DNA of 64,000 bases, taken from assembly GCF_040250305.1 (NCBI RefSeq), contig NZ_CP158190.1:3566001-3630000 (forward strand). Direction: 5' to 3'. Source of the DNA: Peribacillus frigoritolerans. GTDB taxonomy: Bacteria > Bacillota > Bacilli > Bacillales > DSM-1321. Positions 9,092 to 17,430 of this stretch are shown one piece after another. Below the pieces are notes generated by a model. It had not been told where the DNA came from and searched no databases. It worked only from the letters and a program-made list of their open reading frames with translations. Positions within the stretch are counted from its first letter, which is position 1. Every line of letters begins with the position of its first letter. A program made the translations under genes and the position numbers.

Positions 9092-10738
9092 TCATACTAA
9101 TAATGCAGCGATTTCATCAATTTTCTTAGCTCCGAATACCACTTCTTCATCATTGATAATCATGGCCGGCACGCTCATGACTTTATATTTCTTCTTGATT
9201 TCCTGGAAATTGCTTATATCGACCATTTCAGCTTCAACGTTAGGGTTTTCAATCGCTATGCGCTGAGCGCCCACTACAACGTCAGGACAGTAGTGACATG
9301 CCAATGAAACCATAACCTTAATGTTCGCTTTTTTACTGATACCCTTGATTGAATTCAATACGGTTGAATCCAATGCTTGACCAGGTCCGGCCAGGTTATA
9401 GATAGCCAAAATGAAGGAATTCAACTCATGGCCGCCAGGTACACCGTGGTATTTGACGCCACTGTATTCACCATTCGAATTTAAGAGGGAAACGACAGGA
9501 AACTTATCTGCATTGATTTTTTCTTCAATTTCCACATTTTCACCTTTGTTGTATAACTCAAGATGAAGCTTATCTCCTAATTCCGCAACATCCAACAAGA
9601 AGTCTCGCAATTCAACTGATTTTGGCAAACTTTCATCGACGATGGACACTAATGTAACGTCACTCTCCATCTTGCCGAAGATTCCCTTTAATTGGCCACG
9701 TAACGCATCACTCAATAAAGCGCTTTTGCCTGCCGGGACTGCTGCCTGTTCTTTTTTCGCCGGTTTCTCAACTTCAGGTTCATCTTTGATTCCCAGGCGA
9801 TCTTTTTCTTCTGCAATATATTTACCGGCATCCGTTGCTGCAATCGCTCCGTCGGATACAGCTGTGATAATCTGGCGCAAGGATTTTGGCCTTAGGTCGC
9901 CCGCGGCATAAACACCCTTCACATTAGTCTTCATATCATCATCGGTTAAAATGTAACCAGCATCATCCATTTCGATATGGCCATTGAAAATCTCTGTTTT
10001 CGGCTCGTAACCTATGAAAACGAATACGCCAAACGTACTGTCTTCTTCCTTCGCCTTATATTCAAATTCTTCTTTAGTCGCATTATTGATGAAACGGGCA
10101 CTTTGAATCATCCCGTCTCCATATACCCCAAGGATTTCCGTATTGAATTTCACTTCAATCTTATCATTTGCCATTACTTTATCAACAATGGAAGGGGCAC
10201 ACGAGAAGCTTGATTCCCGGGCGATGATTGTAACTTTTGTTGCAAAGCGTGTCAGGAAAATAGCTTCTTCAGCAGCTGCATATCCTGCCCCGATAACGAA
10301 AACTTCCAATCCTTCAAAGAATTCACCATCACATGTTGAACAATAAGCTACACCGCGGCCGGTAAATTCCTCTTCACCTGGAAATCCTAGTGTCCTTGGA
10401 GAAGCACCCGTTGCAATGATGACGGCGCGTGCATGGTAGTCCCCGCCAAGTGTTTTTACGACTTTCACCTCACCGGAGAAATCCACGCCCGTTACATCGG
10501 CTTTTGCGAACTCAACGCCAAAATCTTCGTTTTGAAGCTTCATTTCTTCAACTAACCTAGGGCCCGATATATGACGGATACCAGGATAATTGGCTATTTC
10601 CGACGTAGTTGCAGCTTGTCCGCCGCCAGTTCCTTTTTCTAGGATTATTGTTTTTAACTTAGCTCTTCCTGCATAAACACCGGCTGAGAGGCCTGCAGGA
10701 CCGCCACCAATAATTAATAAATCATATATTTTTTTCAT
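9092..10738 (-). CDS. Domain-permuted AhpF-like NADH-type peroxiredoxin reductase
   Basis: Flavoprotein disulfide reductase (548 aa) likely to recycle the AhpC encoded next to it. Residues 1-310 are thioredoxin-reductase-like: FAD motif GGGPAGLSAG, redox pair C133-S-T-C136, nucleotide-binding VIGAGYAAAEEA and the GVYAAGD motif. A charged linker at about 311-345 joins a C-terminal tandem thioredoxin-fold module with HGVPGGHE and a second redox pair, C481-H-Y-C484. Classical AhpF carries that module at the N terminus, so the order is swapped. This matches a known group of AhpF homologues found beside AhpC. It follows ahpC after a strong hairpin. Confidence 0.9.
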   Translation of the reverse strand: MKKIYDLLIIGGGPAGLSAGVYAGRAKLKTIILEKGTGGGQAATTSEIANYPGIRHISGPRLVEEMKLQNEDFGVEFAKADVTGVDFSGEVKVVKTLGGDYHARAVIIATGASPRTLGFPGEEEFTGRGVAYCSTCDGEFFEGLEVFVIGAGYAAAEEAIFLTRFATKVTIIARESSFSCAPSIVDKVMANDKIEVKFNTEILGVYGDGMIQSARFINNATKEEFEYKAKEEDSTFGVFVFIGYEPKTEIFNGHIEMDDAGYILTDDDMKTNVKGVYAAGDLRPKSLRQIITAVSDGAIAATDAGKYIAEEKDRLGIKDEPEVEKPAKKEQAAVPAGKSALLSDALRGQLKGIFGKMESDVTLVSIVDESLPKSVELRDFLLDVAELGDKLHLELYNKGENVEIEEKINADKFPVVSLLNSNGEYSGVKYHGVPGGHELNSFILAIYNLAGPGQALDSTVLNSIKGISKKANIKVMVSLACHYCPDVVVGAQRIAIENPNVEAEMVDISNFQEIKKKYKVMSVPAMIINDEEVVFGAKKIDEIAALLV

Positions 10739-10787
10739 CTTTTGTGCTCCTTGCTGAATGATTATAACGTGCTAAACTGATTATTTT

Positions 10788-10825
10788 GAAAAACAAAAGG
10801 CACTTATTTTAGGTAAGTGCCTTTT
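10788..10825 (-). terminator. Hairpin between ahpC and the AhpF-like gene
   Basis: Perfect 12-base arms AAAAGGCACTTA / TAAGTGCCTTTT with a seven-base loop and, on the minus strand, a TTTTGTTTTT tail. It either ends ahpC transcripts or lets only part through to the reductase gene, giving more AhpC than reductase. Confidence 0.85.
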
Positions 10826-10918
10826 GTCATTAGATCATGTCGGACGATTTGTCCAGTAATCGTAATCAATGCTGGGTATGTCCATTACCTGTAGAAATGG
10901 ACCCTCCCATATTAAAAA

Positions 10919-11482
10919 TTAAAGTTTACCTACAAGGTCTAGGCTTGGTTCAAGAGTATCTTCACCTGGAGTCCATTTTGCAGGGCAAACTTTATCTCCA
11001 TGTTCCGCTACGAATTGTGCAGCTTGTACTTTTCTTACAAGTTCTTCTGCATTACGGCCAATTCCTAAATCATTGACTTCGTATGCTTTAATTTGTCCTT
11101 CTGGATTTACGATGAAAGTTCCACGAAGAGCCAAACCATCTTCTTCAATCAATACACCGAATTGACGGGATAAAACGTTTGCTGGGTCAGCTAGCATTGG
11201 ATATTGGATTTTACCGATTGTATCAGTAGCATCAGCCCATCCTTTGTGGCTGAAATGAGTATCTGTTGAAACTGAGTAAACTTCACAACCGATTTCCTTG
11301 AATGTTTCATAGTTATCTTGAAGATCAGCTAATTCAGTTGGACATACGAAAGAGAAGTCAGCTGGGTAGAAAAAGAATACTGCCCATTTTCCTTTAACAT
11401 CTTCAAGTGTTACTTCTTTGAACTCTCCTGCATGGTAAGCTTGTACTTTAAAATCTTCAACTTGTTTATTGATCAATGACAT
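10919..11482 (-). CDS. ahpC: Alkyl hydroperoxide peroxidase AhpC
   Basis: Typical 2-Cys peroxiredoxin (187 aa), reducing hydrogen peroxide and organic hydroperoxides. The peroxidatic cysteine is C47 in FSFVCPTE and the resolving cysteine C166 in KVCPAKW. The start is MSLINKQ, with GGAGG seven bases upstream; the frame reads five codons further but without support. A promoter with an overlapping PerR box lies 41-71 bases upstream. The AhpF-like reductase follows on the same strand. Confidence 0.97.
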   Translation of the reverse strand: MSLINKQVEDFKVQAYHAGEFKEVTLEDVKGKWAVFFFYPADFSFVCPTELADLQDNYETFKEIGCEVYSVSTDTHFSHKGWADATDTIGKIQYPMLADPANVLSRQFGVLIEEDGLALRGTFIVNPEGQIKAYEVNDLGIGRNAEELVRKVQAAQFVAEHGDKVCPAKWTPGEDTLEPSLDLVGKL

Positions 11483-11522
11483 AATAAATTCCTCCAATAG
11501 CTATTTTTTTATCTGCTCCTAT

Positions 11523-11553
11523 TTATAATAATTATTAAATAGAAACTAGTCAA
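11523..11553 (-). promoter_or_regulatory. ahpC promoter with PerR box
   Basis: On the minus strand, -35 TTGACT (11548-11553) and -10 TATTAT (11525-11530) are 17 bases apart. Overlapping the -10 at 11523-11537 is TTATAATAATTATTA, which matches the Bacillus Per box TTATAATNATTATAA at all but one base. This predicts peroxide-inducible, PerR-repressed transcription, as for B. subtilis ahpCF. Confidence 0.82.
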
Positions 11554-11854
11554 TAAATATACCTTAATAATTTTTAAGTTCACAAATTGGTCACAGTTTT
11601 TATATTGATATAAATTAATTATTTTTAAAAACCCATAGTACTTCAAATTAGCATTATTAACACATTTCCAATGTTATTTCAAGGATTTAAATAAGACATA
11701 TGCTCATTATTTCGTGAGATGATATCATCTCCCTTTCAATCTAATTATATTTTCCAAATGAGAATCATAAGTCGCTTTAAAATTAAATTAGCAGGTTCTC
11801 CTTCATATCCTTGCCATAATTTCCCTAAAAAATTCTTGATACAAAATTTCAGGC

Positions 11855-11880
11855 AAAAAAAAACGAACCTTTACGGCTCG
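11855..11880 (-). terminator. Isolated minus-strand terminator-like hairpin
   Basis: Minus-strand stem CGAGCC / GGTTCG (loop GTAAA) followed by nine T residues. It lies far from any coding end, between ahpC and the repeat region, and may stop read-through from the sodF side. Confidence 0.5.
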
Positions 11881-11929
11881 TGTCAGTTTGACGGCAAAAT
11901 GTTGTTCGGATTCCGAATAGTAAGGTGAA

Positions 11930-12073
11930 GGTCGAAAAAAATTTGTGAACGGTCGAATATAGTGCCTCAACGGTCGAATACTGTGCTGGGTAGGTTGAAT
12001 AAAGTGTGGTTTAGGTCGATAAACTGCGTTAACATCCCAAGACAGTGCTGCGGGTCGAATAAAGCGCTCTGGT
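11930..12073. repeat. Degenerate direct repeat with a 21-bp period
   Basis: The core GGTCGA (GGTTGA once) recurs at 11930, 11951, 11972, 11993 and 12014, exactly 21 bases apart. One decayed unit follows near 12035 and a last clear unit at 12053. Several units share GGTCGAATA followed by (A/C)(A/T)GTGC. The block is non-coding on both strands as far as I can see. Its function is unknown. Confidence 0.75.
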
Positions 12074-12125
12074 CTTTATGTTTTTTTTAAGCTGTTTTCG
12101 CATACTTTGTTGCTATTTACTAAGT

Positions 12126-12268
12126 AGTGCGGTGTGGTTGATTTCCCCTCCAGATGCTCGCTTTCCGCGGGGCGGGCGGTGAGCCTCCTCGGCGTAAACG
12201 CCTGTGGGGTCTCACCTGTCCCGCTGCTCCCGCAGGAGTCTCGCACTTCCGCTCCAATCAACCTTAAA
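12126..12268. repeat. GC-rich dispersed repeat, copy 1
   Basis: About 135 bases, bounded by inverted ends GGTTGATT and AATCAACC. The G+C-rich interior contains TCGCTTTCCGCGG, GAGCCTCCTCGGCG, GGGGTCTC and CCGCAGGAGTCTCG in that order. The same blocks in the same order and orientation occur at 18832-18959. The interior can fold on itself (GAGCCTCC..GGCG against CGCC..GGGTCTC). It is likely a dispersed repeat of this genome, possibly a short non-autonomous element or structured RNA. Confidence 0.8.
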
Positions 12269-12460
12269 TAGTTTCGTTTTAAAAACAACGATCTTTACGA
12301 AAAGAGCTTTTTTTACTGTAACCTTCATTGAATTGAGAAACTTGCGACACTACTGCCGAAAATCCGGCTACCCGAGACAACAAAGGTGCTTACTTTGATT
12401 TGGCTTGGCAGACAGTCGGCGGAAAGGGAGCTGATTTCTGAAATCTACTGAACTTTTCAA

Positions 12461-12506
12461 ATAAAAAACTGCAGGCAAACTGAGTATTCATCGAGTTTGT
12501 CTACAG
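12461..12506 (-). terminator. sodF terminator
   Basis: Stem of 13 positions at 12469-12506 (CAAACT / AGTTTG core, flanked by CTG / CAG), followed on the minus strand by TTTTTTATTTG. It lies 70 bases after the sodF stop. The same core occurs beside the second dispersed repeat at 18767-18800. Confidence 0.7.
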
Positions 12507-12575
12507 TCTGGAACGTACCTTTACAGCTCATGTATTTGTATTTGTTTCTCCAAAAACTTTACTATATTTTATCTG

Positions 12576-13451
12576 TTATTGCTTTTTCCAAATAAGCTTT
12601 TTCGCTTCGGTGAACCTTACGGCTGTTTTCGGCCAGTTTACAACGTCCCACCATTTGTCCACATAGGCTGCCCGATTATTTTTATATTGCAGGTAATAAG
12701 CATGTTCCCATACATCAAGAACAAGGATTGGGATTGTATCCCACTGGGTCAAAACCATATGCAATTCCGATTGAAGTATTTCTAGTCGCCGCGCACGCGG
12801 AACCCAGACTAAAATTGCCCAGCCAACACCTTCTACTTGTTTGGCAGCTTCACTAAAATGACTTTTAAAAGCGGCAAAGCTTCCAAAATCCTTCTCAATC
12901 TGGTTAAGTAAATCCCCCCTTGGCTGTCCGCCCCCTCCCGGAATCATCTCTTCCCAGAACAGCGTATGGAGATAATGGCCTGACCCATGAAAAGCTGCTT
13001 CCTTTTCCCAATGTTTCAACAAGGAAAAATCTTTCGTTTCCCTCGCTTTTTTCATCATCAATTCCGCTTTATTCAGACCATCGACATATGCTTGATGATG
13101 CTTATCATGGTGCAGATACATGATTTCCCTCGAAATCGTCGGCTCCAACGCATCATAGGCATAAGGTAACGGCGGTAGCGTATGCTTCCCAATCGGTACC
13201 GATTGCCTTTCCTGTATATTGAATTCCCTAGCGAGCTCTTCAATTTCCTCGTAGACCCGAGCCATCTCTTCTTCAATCAGGACCATATCCTCATAATCCA
13301 TTTCTTCCTCATCCATATCTTTTGTCATCTCGGAAAGCCGTTCAATATTTGACAGCACTGGCGAATCGGTGATATCGATCTTCTCAAGGTATTCCATCAC
13401 TCCATCAACCCAATCACTTACCTCTTTAGCATAATCTCTTTCATCAGACAT
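12576..13451 (-). CDS. sodF: Superoxide dismutase with acidic N-terminal extension (SodF-like)
   Basis: Fe/Mn superoxide dismutase family (291 aa), dismuting superoxide in the cytoplasm. Residues 1-88 form an acidic, helical extension absent from ordinary SodA; B. subtilis SodF has a comparable one. The SOD domain starts at HTLPPLPY. All four metal ligands are visible: H114, H162, D246 and H250 (DVWEHAY). A glutamine at 236 in TQWDTIP sits where Mn-type enzymes carry their second-shell Gln. Metal preference is therefore uncertain despite the sodF name. The start has AGGAGG. Confidence 0.9.
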   Translation of the reverse strand: MSDERDYAKEVSDWVDGVMEYLEKIDITDSPVLSNIERLSEMTKDMDEEEMDYEDMVLIEEEMARVYEEIEELAREFNIQERQSVPIGKHTLPPLPYAYDALEPTISREIMYLHHDKHHQAYVDGLNKAELMMKKARETKDFSLLKHWEKEAAFHGSGHYLHTLFWEEMIPGGGGQPRGDLLNQIEKDFGSFAAFKSHFSEAAKQVEGVGWAILVWVPRARRLEILQSELHMVLTQWDTIPILVLDVWEHAYYLQYKNNRAAYVDKWWDVVNWPKTAVRFTEAKKLIWKKQ

Positions 13452-13532
13452 CTTGCAACCTCCTCTTAGCCTTTATGCACATAAATCATCAAAGTATTTT
13501 ATGTTTCGAATAAGCGGAGATTCCATTTATAG

Positions 13533-13570
13533 ATAAAAAAAACAGCAAGGCCTATTAAGCCTAGCTGTTT
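13533..13570 (-). terminator. ypuI terminator
   Basis: Stem AAACAGC..AGGC / GCCT..GCTGTTT followed by a T run on the minus strand, three bases after the ypuI stop. Confidence 0.8.
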
Positions 13571-13572
13571 CA

Positions 13573-14061
13573 TTATCTTGACTGTAACATTTTCGTCCGG
13601 TAATCCGTTTCATAAAACTCCAATTCTTCACGCATGGTCTGGAATCCACTTTCCACGGCCTTCAGAATGGATATTATGCTGTCAGGTACACTTTGGTGAA
13701 ATTTAATCGAGTTTTTCCCTGTATAGGCAGATCTGCTGTCCTCAAACCACCGATCTGATTTTGGGGAAAAGTATTCTTCGATACATTGATGATAAATTCT
13801 ATAAAGCGTCTTTTCAGCTGCGGCTTTATTGAAAACATCATTTTTCAGAACGATTTGGCAAGCCTCCAAGCCCTCTTCACAACTTACAAGCATTCTTCTT
13901 AAACTGGAAAGGATCCCTTTATAATAGGTTTCATCCCCGCTTTTTTCTTCTTGCAGCTTAGAATAGGTCGTCTCATTTATAAATTCCTCTAGCTGAGCCA
14001 CTGTCGTTTCTAAAAAGCCTTTTACATCCTCAAGCTGAGATTTTACCAATGTATTCCCCAA
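13573..14061 (-). CDS. ypuI: YpuI-like protein (DUF3907)
   Basis: Protein of unknown function conserved in Bacillus, downstream of scpAB in B. subtilis as here. I placed the start at a TTG codon (GNTLVKSQ), because GAGGAGG lies eight bases upstream and the family begins in this way. This gives 162 aa. The frame extends 16 codons further, overlapping the next gene. It is predicted helical and soluble, with no membrane segment or catalytic motif that I recognise. Identification rests on synteny and the N-terminal pattern. Confidence 0.75.
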   Translation of the reverse strand: MGNTLVKSQLEDVKGFLETTVAQLEEFINETTYSKLQEEKSGDETYYKGILSSLRRMLVSCEEGLEACQIVLKNDVFNKAAAEKTLYRIYHQCIEEYFSPKSDRWFEDSRSAYTGKNSIKFHQSVPDSIISILKAVESGFQTMREELEFYETDYRTKMLQSR

Positions 14062-14083
14062 CCGTGAACCCTCCTCAAAATGA

Positions 14084-14500
14084 TTAAGATTGAAAATAAT
14101 AGTCAACATGTGATTCTATATCATATGGTTTAGCTTGGTCAATAGATATAAACACTTTCTCCAATTTTTCAAAATCTATATTTTCGAAATAACCAGCCAG
14201 CTCTTTTTCTGCATTTATATATATACGTTTTCGGTTAACCAGGCTCGGGTCCTTGAGTAGACAGACCATGGCAATGATATCAGCCATATAAATATCCCTG
14301 TTAGGGCTTTTGAATATGGGATTGGCGGGATATGGGGTCCAACGAGTGACCATCTCATCAAAATAGCGAAGATACAGTACATTCAGCGTCTTTTCTTCTC
14401 CATCCTTTATGTATTGTATAACGGATCGATTAAAGAAGTCCTCAGGTGAATTTGACTTTGACTTTTCAAGCCCAAATCCATTGCATGCTACAATTTGCAC
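14084..14500 (-). CDS. Hypothetical protein between scpB and ypuI
   Basis: I do not recognise this protein. From a GTG start with GGGGGA seven bases upstream it is 138 aa and begins VQIVACNGFG; the frame could also begin at an ATG seven codons earlier, without a good site. It is soluble, with motifs YLRYFDEMVTRW and DIYMADIIAM, and shows no signal or membrane segment. It lies 22 bases ahead of ypuI and 55 after scpB, so it is probably co-transcribed. B. subtilis has no gene here as I recall. Confidence 0.6.
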   Translation of the reverse strand: MQIVACNGFGLEKSKSNSPEDFFNRSVIQYIKDGEEKTLNVLYLRYFDEMVTRWTPYPANPIFKSPNRDIYMADIIAMVCLLKDPSLVNRKRIYINAEKELAGYFENIDFEKLEKVFISIDQAKPYDIESHVDYYFQS

Positions 14501-14555
14501 CCGCAATCCCCCCGCATTCATTTTTTTCTATATTATCACAATTTAAAGAAAAATG

Positions 14556-15137
14556 TTATTCGATTGTTTGCTGAAATTTTTCAAAAAACAGATCGGCTTC
14601 ACCATTTTCAAAGCTATCATCCGAATTATCGGCGAGAGGCGGTAATTCATCTATGGAATTCAGGCCGAAGTAATCCAAAAACTCTTTTGTTGTCCCATAT
14701 AAATAAGCCCGGCCGGAGCCTTCAGCACGTCCGACCTCTTTTATTAAGACTTTAGTGACAAGTGTATGAATGGGGCGTTCCGTTTTCACTCCGCGAATTT
14801 CATCAATTTCCGCTCTGGTAATCGGCTGCTTATAGGCAATGATTGCGAGTGTTTCCAAGGCCGCCTGGGACAAGCCTTGAGTGCTTGATGTTTCCACTAG
14901 CCTTTTCAAGTAATCCGAGTGCTCTTTCTTTGTCGTCATTTGATAAACACCCGCTATTTCGATAACCTGAATCCCACGTACATCCGATATATATTCTTCC
15001 TTCAAACTTTCAACGATGTCAGTTGCTTGATATTCCGTAATTTCCAGGACAGAGGCAATTTGTTTGACGGAGAGCCCTTCATCTCCGGCAGCAAACAATA
15101 ATGCCTCAAGAATCCCTTTCCAATTAATAACTTCCAA
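14556..15137 (-). CDS. scpB: Segregation and condensation protein ScpB
   Basis: Kleisin-interacting winged-helix protein (193 aa) of the SMC-ScpA-ScpB condensin complex that organises and separates chromosomes. Two winged-helix domains are seen (AGDEGLSVKQIASVL and ALETLAIIAYKQPITRAEIDEIRG), followed by an acidic tail. The start is a TTG inside the scpA end, 14 bases of overlap, with GGAAGGTG upstream. This indicates translational coupling and roughly matched synthesis of the subunits. Confidence 0.96.
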   Translation of the reverse strand: MEVINWKGILEALLFAAGDEGLSVKQIASVLEITEYQATDIVESLKEEYISDVRGIQVIEIAGVYQMTTKKEHSDYLKRLVETSSTQGLSQAALETLAIIAYKQPITRAEIDEIRGVKTERPIHTLVTKVLIKEVGRAEGSGRAYLYGTTKEFLDYFGLNSIDELPPLADNSDDSFENGEADLFFEKFQQTIE

Positions 15138-15891
15138 CTGGTTCTACACCTTCCTTAGCAGCAATCATGATTTCCGAAAAATTATCTTCCTGTTCAACGA
15201 TGATTTCATTTAGTTTCATCAGTTCCAGCACCGCCATGAAAGTGATGACGATATGCTCCTTAACCGGGAGCGAAAACAGTTCAAAAAAACTTTTCTTCCC
15301 TTTTATTGATTGTAACTCAATCATGATTTCATCCATTCGTTTCTCTATCGATATCTCTTGTTTCGTTACTTTCGTGTATAGCGGCTTTTGAATTTTTTGC
15401 CTTCGCAGCAGTTTTTGCAGAGCACCCAACATATCATATAGACTTATATTCAACTCTTGTTTATCACTTTCCGCTTCTTTAACATAAACAGATAAATCAC
15501 TTGGGGGTTTAGTGAACAGCAAGCTGCGTTCTTCTTCCATCCCTTTAAATTCTTCGGCTGCATATTTATACTTTTTATATTCTAATAGTTTTTCCACAAG
15601 CTCGTCCCGTGGATCTTCCTCAAATATTTCCCCATCTTCATCAATCAATTGTTCATCTTCATGCTTTGGAAGCAACATTTTACTCTTGATGGCAAGCAGT
15701 GTTGCAGCCATCACCAGATATTCGCTGGCCACATCCAATTCCAGATGCTGCATTGTATGGATGTACCCTAGGTATTGATCTGTAATATCAGCCATCGGAA
15801 TATCGTAGATGTCTATTTCCAGGCGATTAATCAAATGCAGGAGTAAATCCATCGGACCTTCGAAAGCGTCAATTTTTATATTATAACCCAT
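15124..15891 (-). CDS. scpA: Segregation and condensation protein ScpA
   Basis: Kleisin subunit (255 aa) that bridges the SMC heads in the condensin complex. The N-terminal signature FEGPMDLLLHLI at residues 9-20 is the SMC-neck binding part. A charged linker (about 80-110) follows, and a C-terminal winged helix (about 180-250) would bind the SMC cap. The start has GAGG at good spacing. The divergent region upstream leads to a small YjcZ-type gene. Confidence 0.97.
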   Translation of the reverse strand: MGYNIKIDAFEGPMDLLLHLINRLEIDIYDIPMADITDQYLGYIHTMQHLELDVASEYLVMAATLLAIKSKMLLPKHEDEQLIDEDGEIFEEDPRDELVEKLLEYKKYKYAAEEFKGMEEERSLLFTKPPSDLSVYVKEAESDKQELNISLYDMLGALQKLLRRQKIQKPLYTKVTKQEISIEKRMDEIMIELQSIKGKKSFFELFSLPVKEHIVITFMAVLELMKLNEIIVEQEDNFSEIMIAAKEGVEPVGSY

Positions 15892-16106
15892 TAAATTACC
15901 TCATTTAAATCTAATTGGCCAAAAAAGGCCTATTTCTTTTACTAATCAAGTATAGTGGATTGCCGCCCTTTATCCAAATAATAATTTACTGTCCCTAGAA
16001 AAGTTTTTATTAGGGATTTCCGACAAATGGGTCGTTGCCCAATCACATTACGAAATCCAACATAACCTAGAAATGTAAGAATAGCAGAACAAAGGAGGTA
16101 CTCATT

Positions 16107-16199
16107 ATGGGTTCAGGTGGTTTTGGAAACGGCGGCGGATTCGCGTTTATTGTAGTATTGTTCATTTTATTAGTTATCGTCGGTGCTTCTTGGTGTTAA
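16107..16199 (+). CDS. YjcZ-type small membrane/sporulation peptide
   Basis: Short gene of 30 codons starting at an ATG behind AAAGGAGG. The peptide is glycine-rich at first (MGSGGFGNGGGFAF), then one hydrophobic segment, and ends GASWC. This composition matches the tiny YjcZ/YtzL-like membrane proteins found in sporulating bacilli, often annotated as sporulation proteins. A terminator hairpin starts 18 bases past the stop, so it is a stand-alone unit. Confidence 0.8.
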   Translation: MGSGGFGNGGGFAFIVVLFILLVIVGASWC

Positions 16200-16216
16200 T
16201 TGAAGACTGACGAATC

Positions 16217-16251
16217 AAGCTGATTGCCTTGCAATCGGCTTTCTTTATTTT
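16217..16251 (+). terminator. Terminator of the YjcZ-type gene
   Basis: Stem AAGCTGATTGC / GCAATCGGCTT with loop CTT, then TCTTTATTTT. Confidence 0.85.
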
Positions 16252-16364
16252 CCAAGAAAAAATTCTATGCTAAACTTGGTGAGTATACATAGCGGGTGTT
16301 AGGCTATAAGAAAATGTTTTTTGCCTTACCTTAGATATTCCATAAAACAAAAGGGGTGCTCCTA

Positions 16365-16901
16365 TTGAATTACGCGGAAGACTACCTTTCTTTCCTTGTC
16401 CATTTCCATGGGACTAGGGATTACTTCGAATGTCATGAAATTCTTGAAGAATATTGGAAAGAAACCGCACCAAAAGAGCGTGACTCTCATTGGGTCGGGC
16501 TCATTCAAATTGCGGTTGCCCTGTATCATGATCGCAGGGGAAACAAAAAAGGGGCTGCAAGGACCCTGTCTAAAGCCCTGTCAAATCTCCACCATAAAAA
16601 GGCCGAGCTCCTGGAGTTGGGACTCGATCCAGAACGACTGTTCAAATTGCTCGAGGACACCCATGAGCGAATGTTATCTCAAAAGCCATATGAAAGCATT
16701 AATCTGCCGATTGCGGATCAAGGCTTGATCGAAATATGCCAGACGATGTGTTTGCAAGAAGGGTACAAATGGGGTGCAGACAGCGACATGGCTAATTCTT
16801 CCATAGTCGATAAGCATCTAATGCGTGACCGTTCGGATGTCATTTCTGAAAGGGCTCGGCAACTATCCCTTCGAAAAACAAGAAAGGAGGACCGCCCTTA
16901 A
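16365..16901 (+). CDS. ypuF: YpuF-like DUF309 protein
   Basis: DUF309 family protein (178 aa from a TTG start; AAAGGGG lies eight bases upstream; a GTG three codons earlier is the alternative). The family signature is FHGTRDYFECHEILEEYWK (residues about 11-29), followed by a helical repeat-like region (LIQIAVALYHDRRGN). Function is unknown. It neighbours scpA and ribT as in B. subtilis, but here it is transcribed convergently with ribT. Confidence 0.8.
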   Translation: MNYAEDYLSFLVHFHGTRDYFECHEILEEYWKETAPKERDSHWVGLIQIAVALYHDRRGNKKGAARTLSKALSNLHHKKAELLELGLDPERLFKLLEDTHERMLSQKPYESINLPIADQGLIEICQTMCLQEGYKWGADSDMANSSIVDKHLMRDRSDVISERARQLSLRKTRKEDRP

Positions 16902-16916
16902 AGGTGGTCCTCCTTT
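16883..16916. terminator. Shared ypuF/ribT terminator
   Basis: Stem AAAGGAGGACC / GGTCCTCCTTT between the convergent ypuF and ribT genes; its left arm is part of the ypuF coding end. Confidence 0.75.
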
Positions 16917-16929
16917 CCAGCTTTCATAT

Positions 16930-17301
<372 letters not shown>

Positions 17302-17430
17302 TTATTATCTTCCTGTTTCCAATTAATTTGCTTTGAATAATAATCCTCACATATAACATTTACATCATACATAAAAACCTCGTTCGTTTCAACATCACTT
17401 TCAGCACTTGATTTATCGATGTGCTATGTG

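Noticed and set aside
11719..11928. 69-codon plus-strand frame downstream of the ahpC promoter
   Set aside because: It has no ribosome site and runs through a minus-strand terminator-like hairpin.
11930..12073. CRISPR array
   Set aside because: Repeats are only about 10-16 bases, degenerate, without unique spacers of 30 bases, and there are no cas genes in the window.
12076..12288. 70-codon minus-strand frame across the GC-rich repeat
   Set aside because: It follows the base composition of the dispersed repeat, has no ribosome site, and an equivalent false frame spans the second copy.
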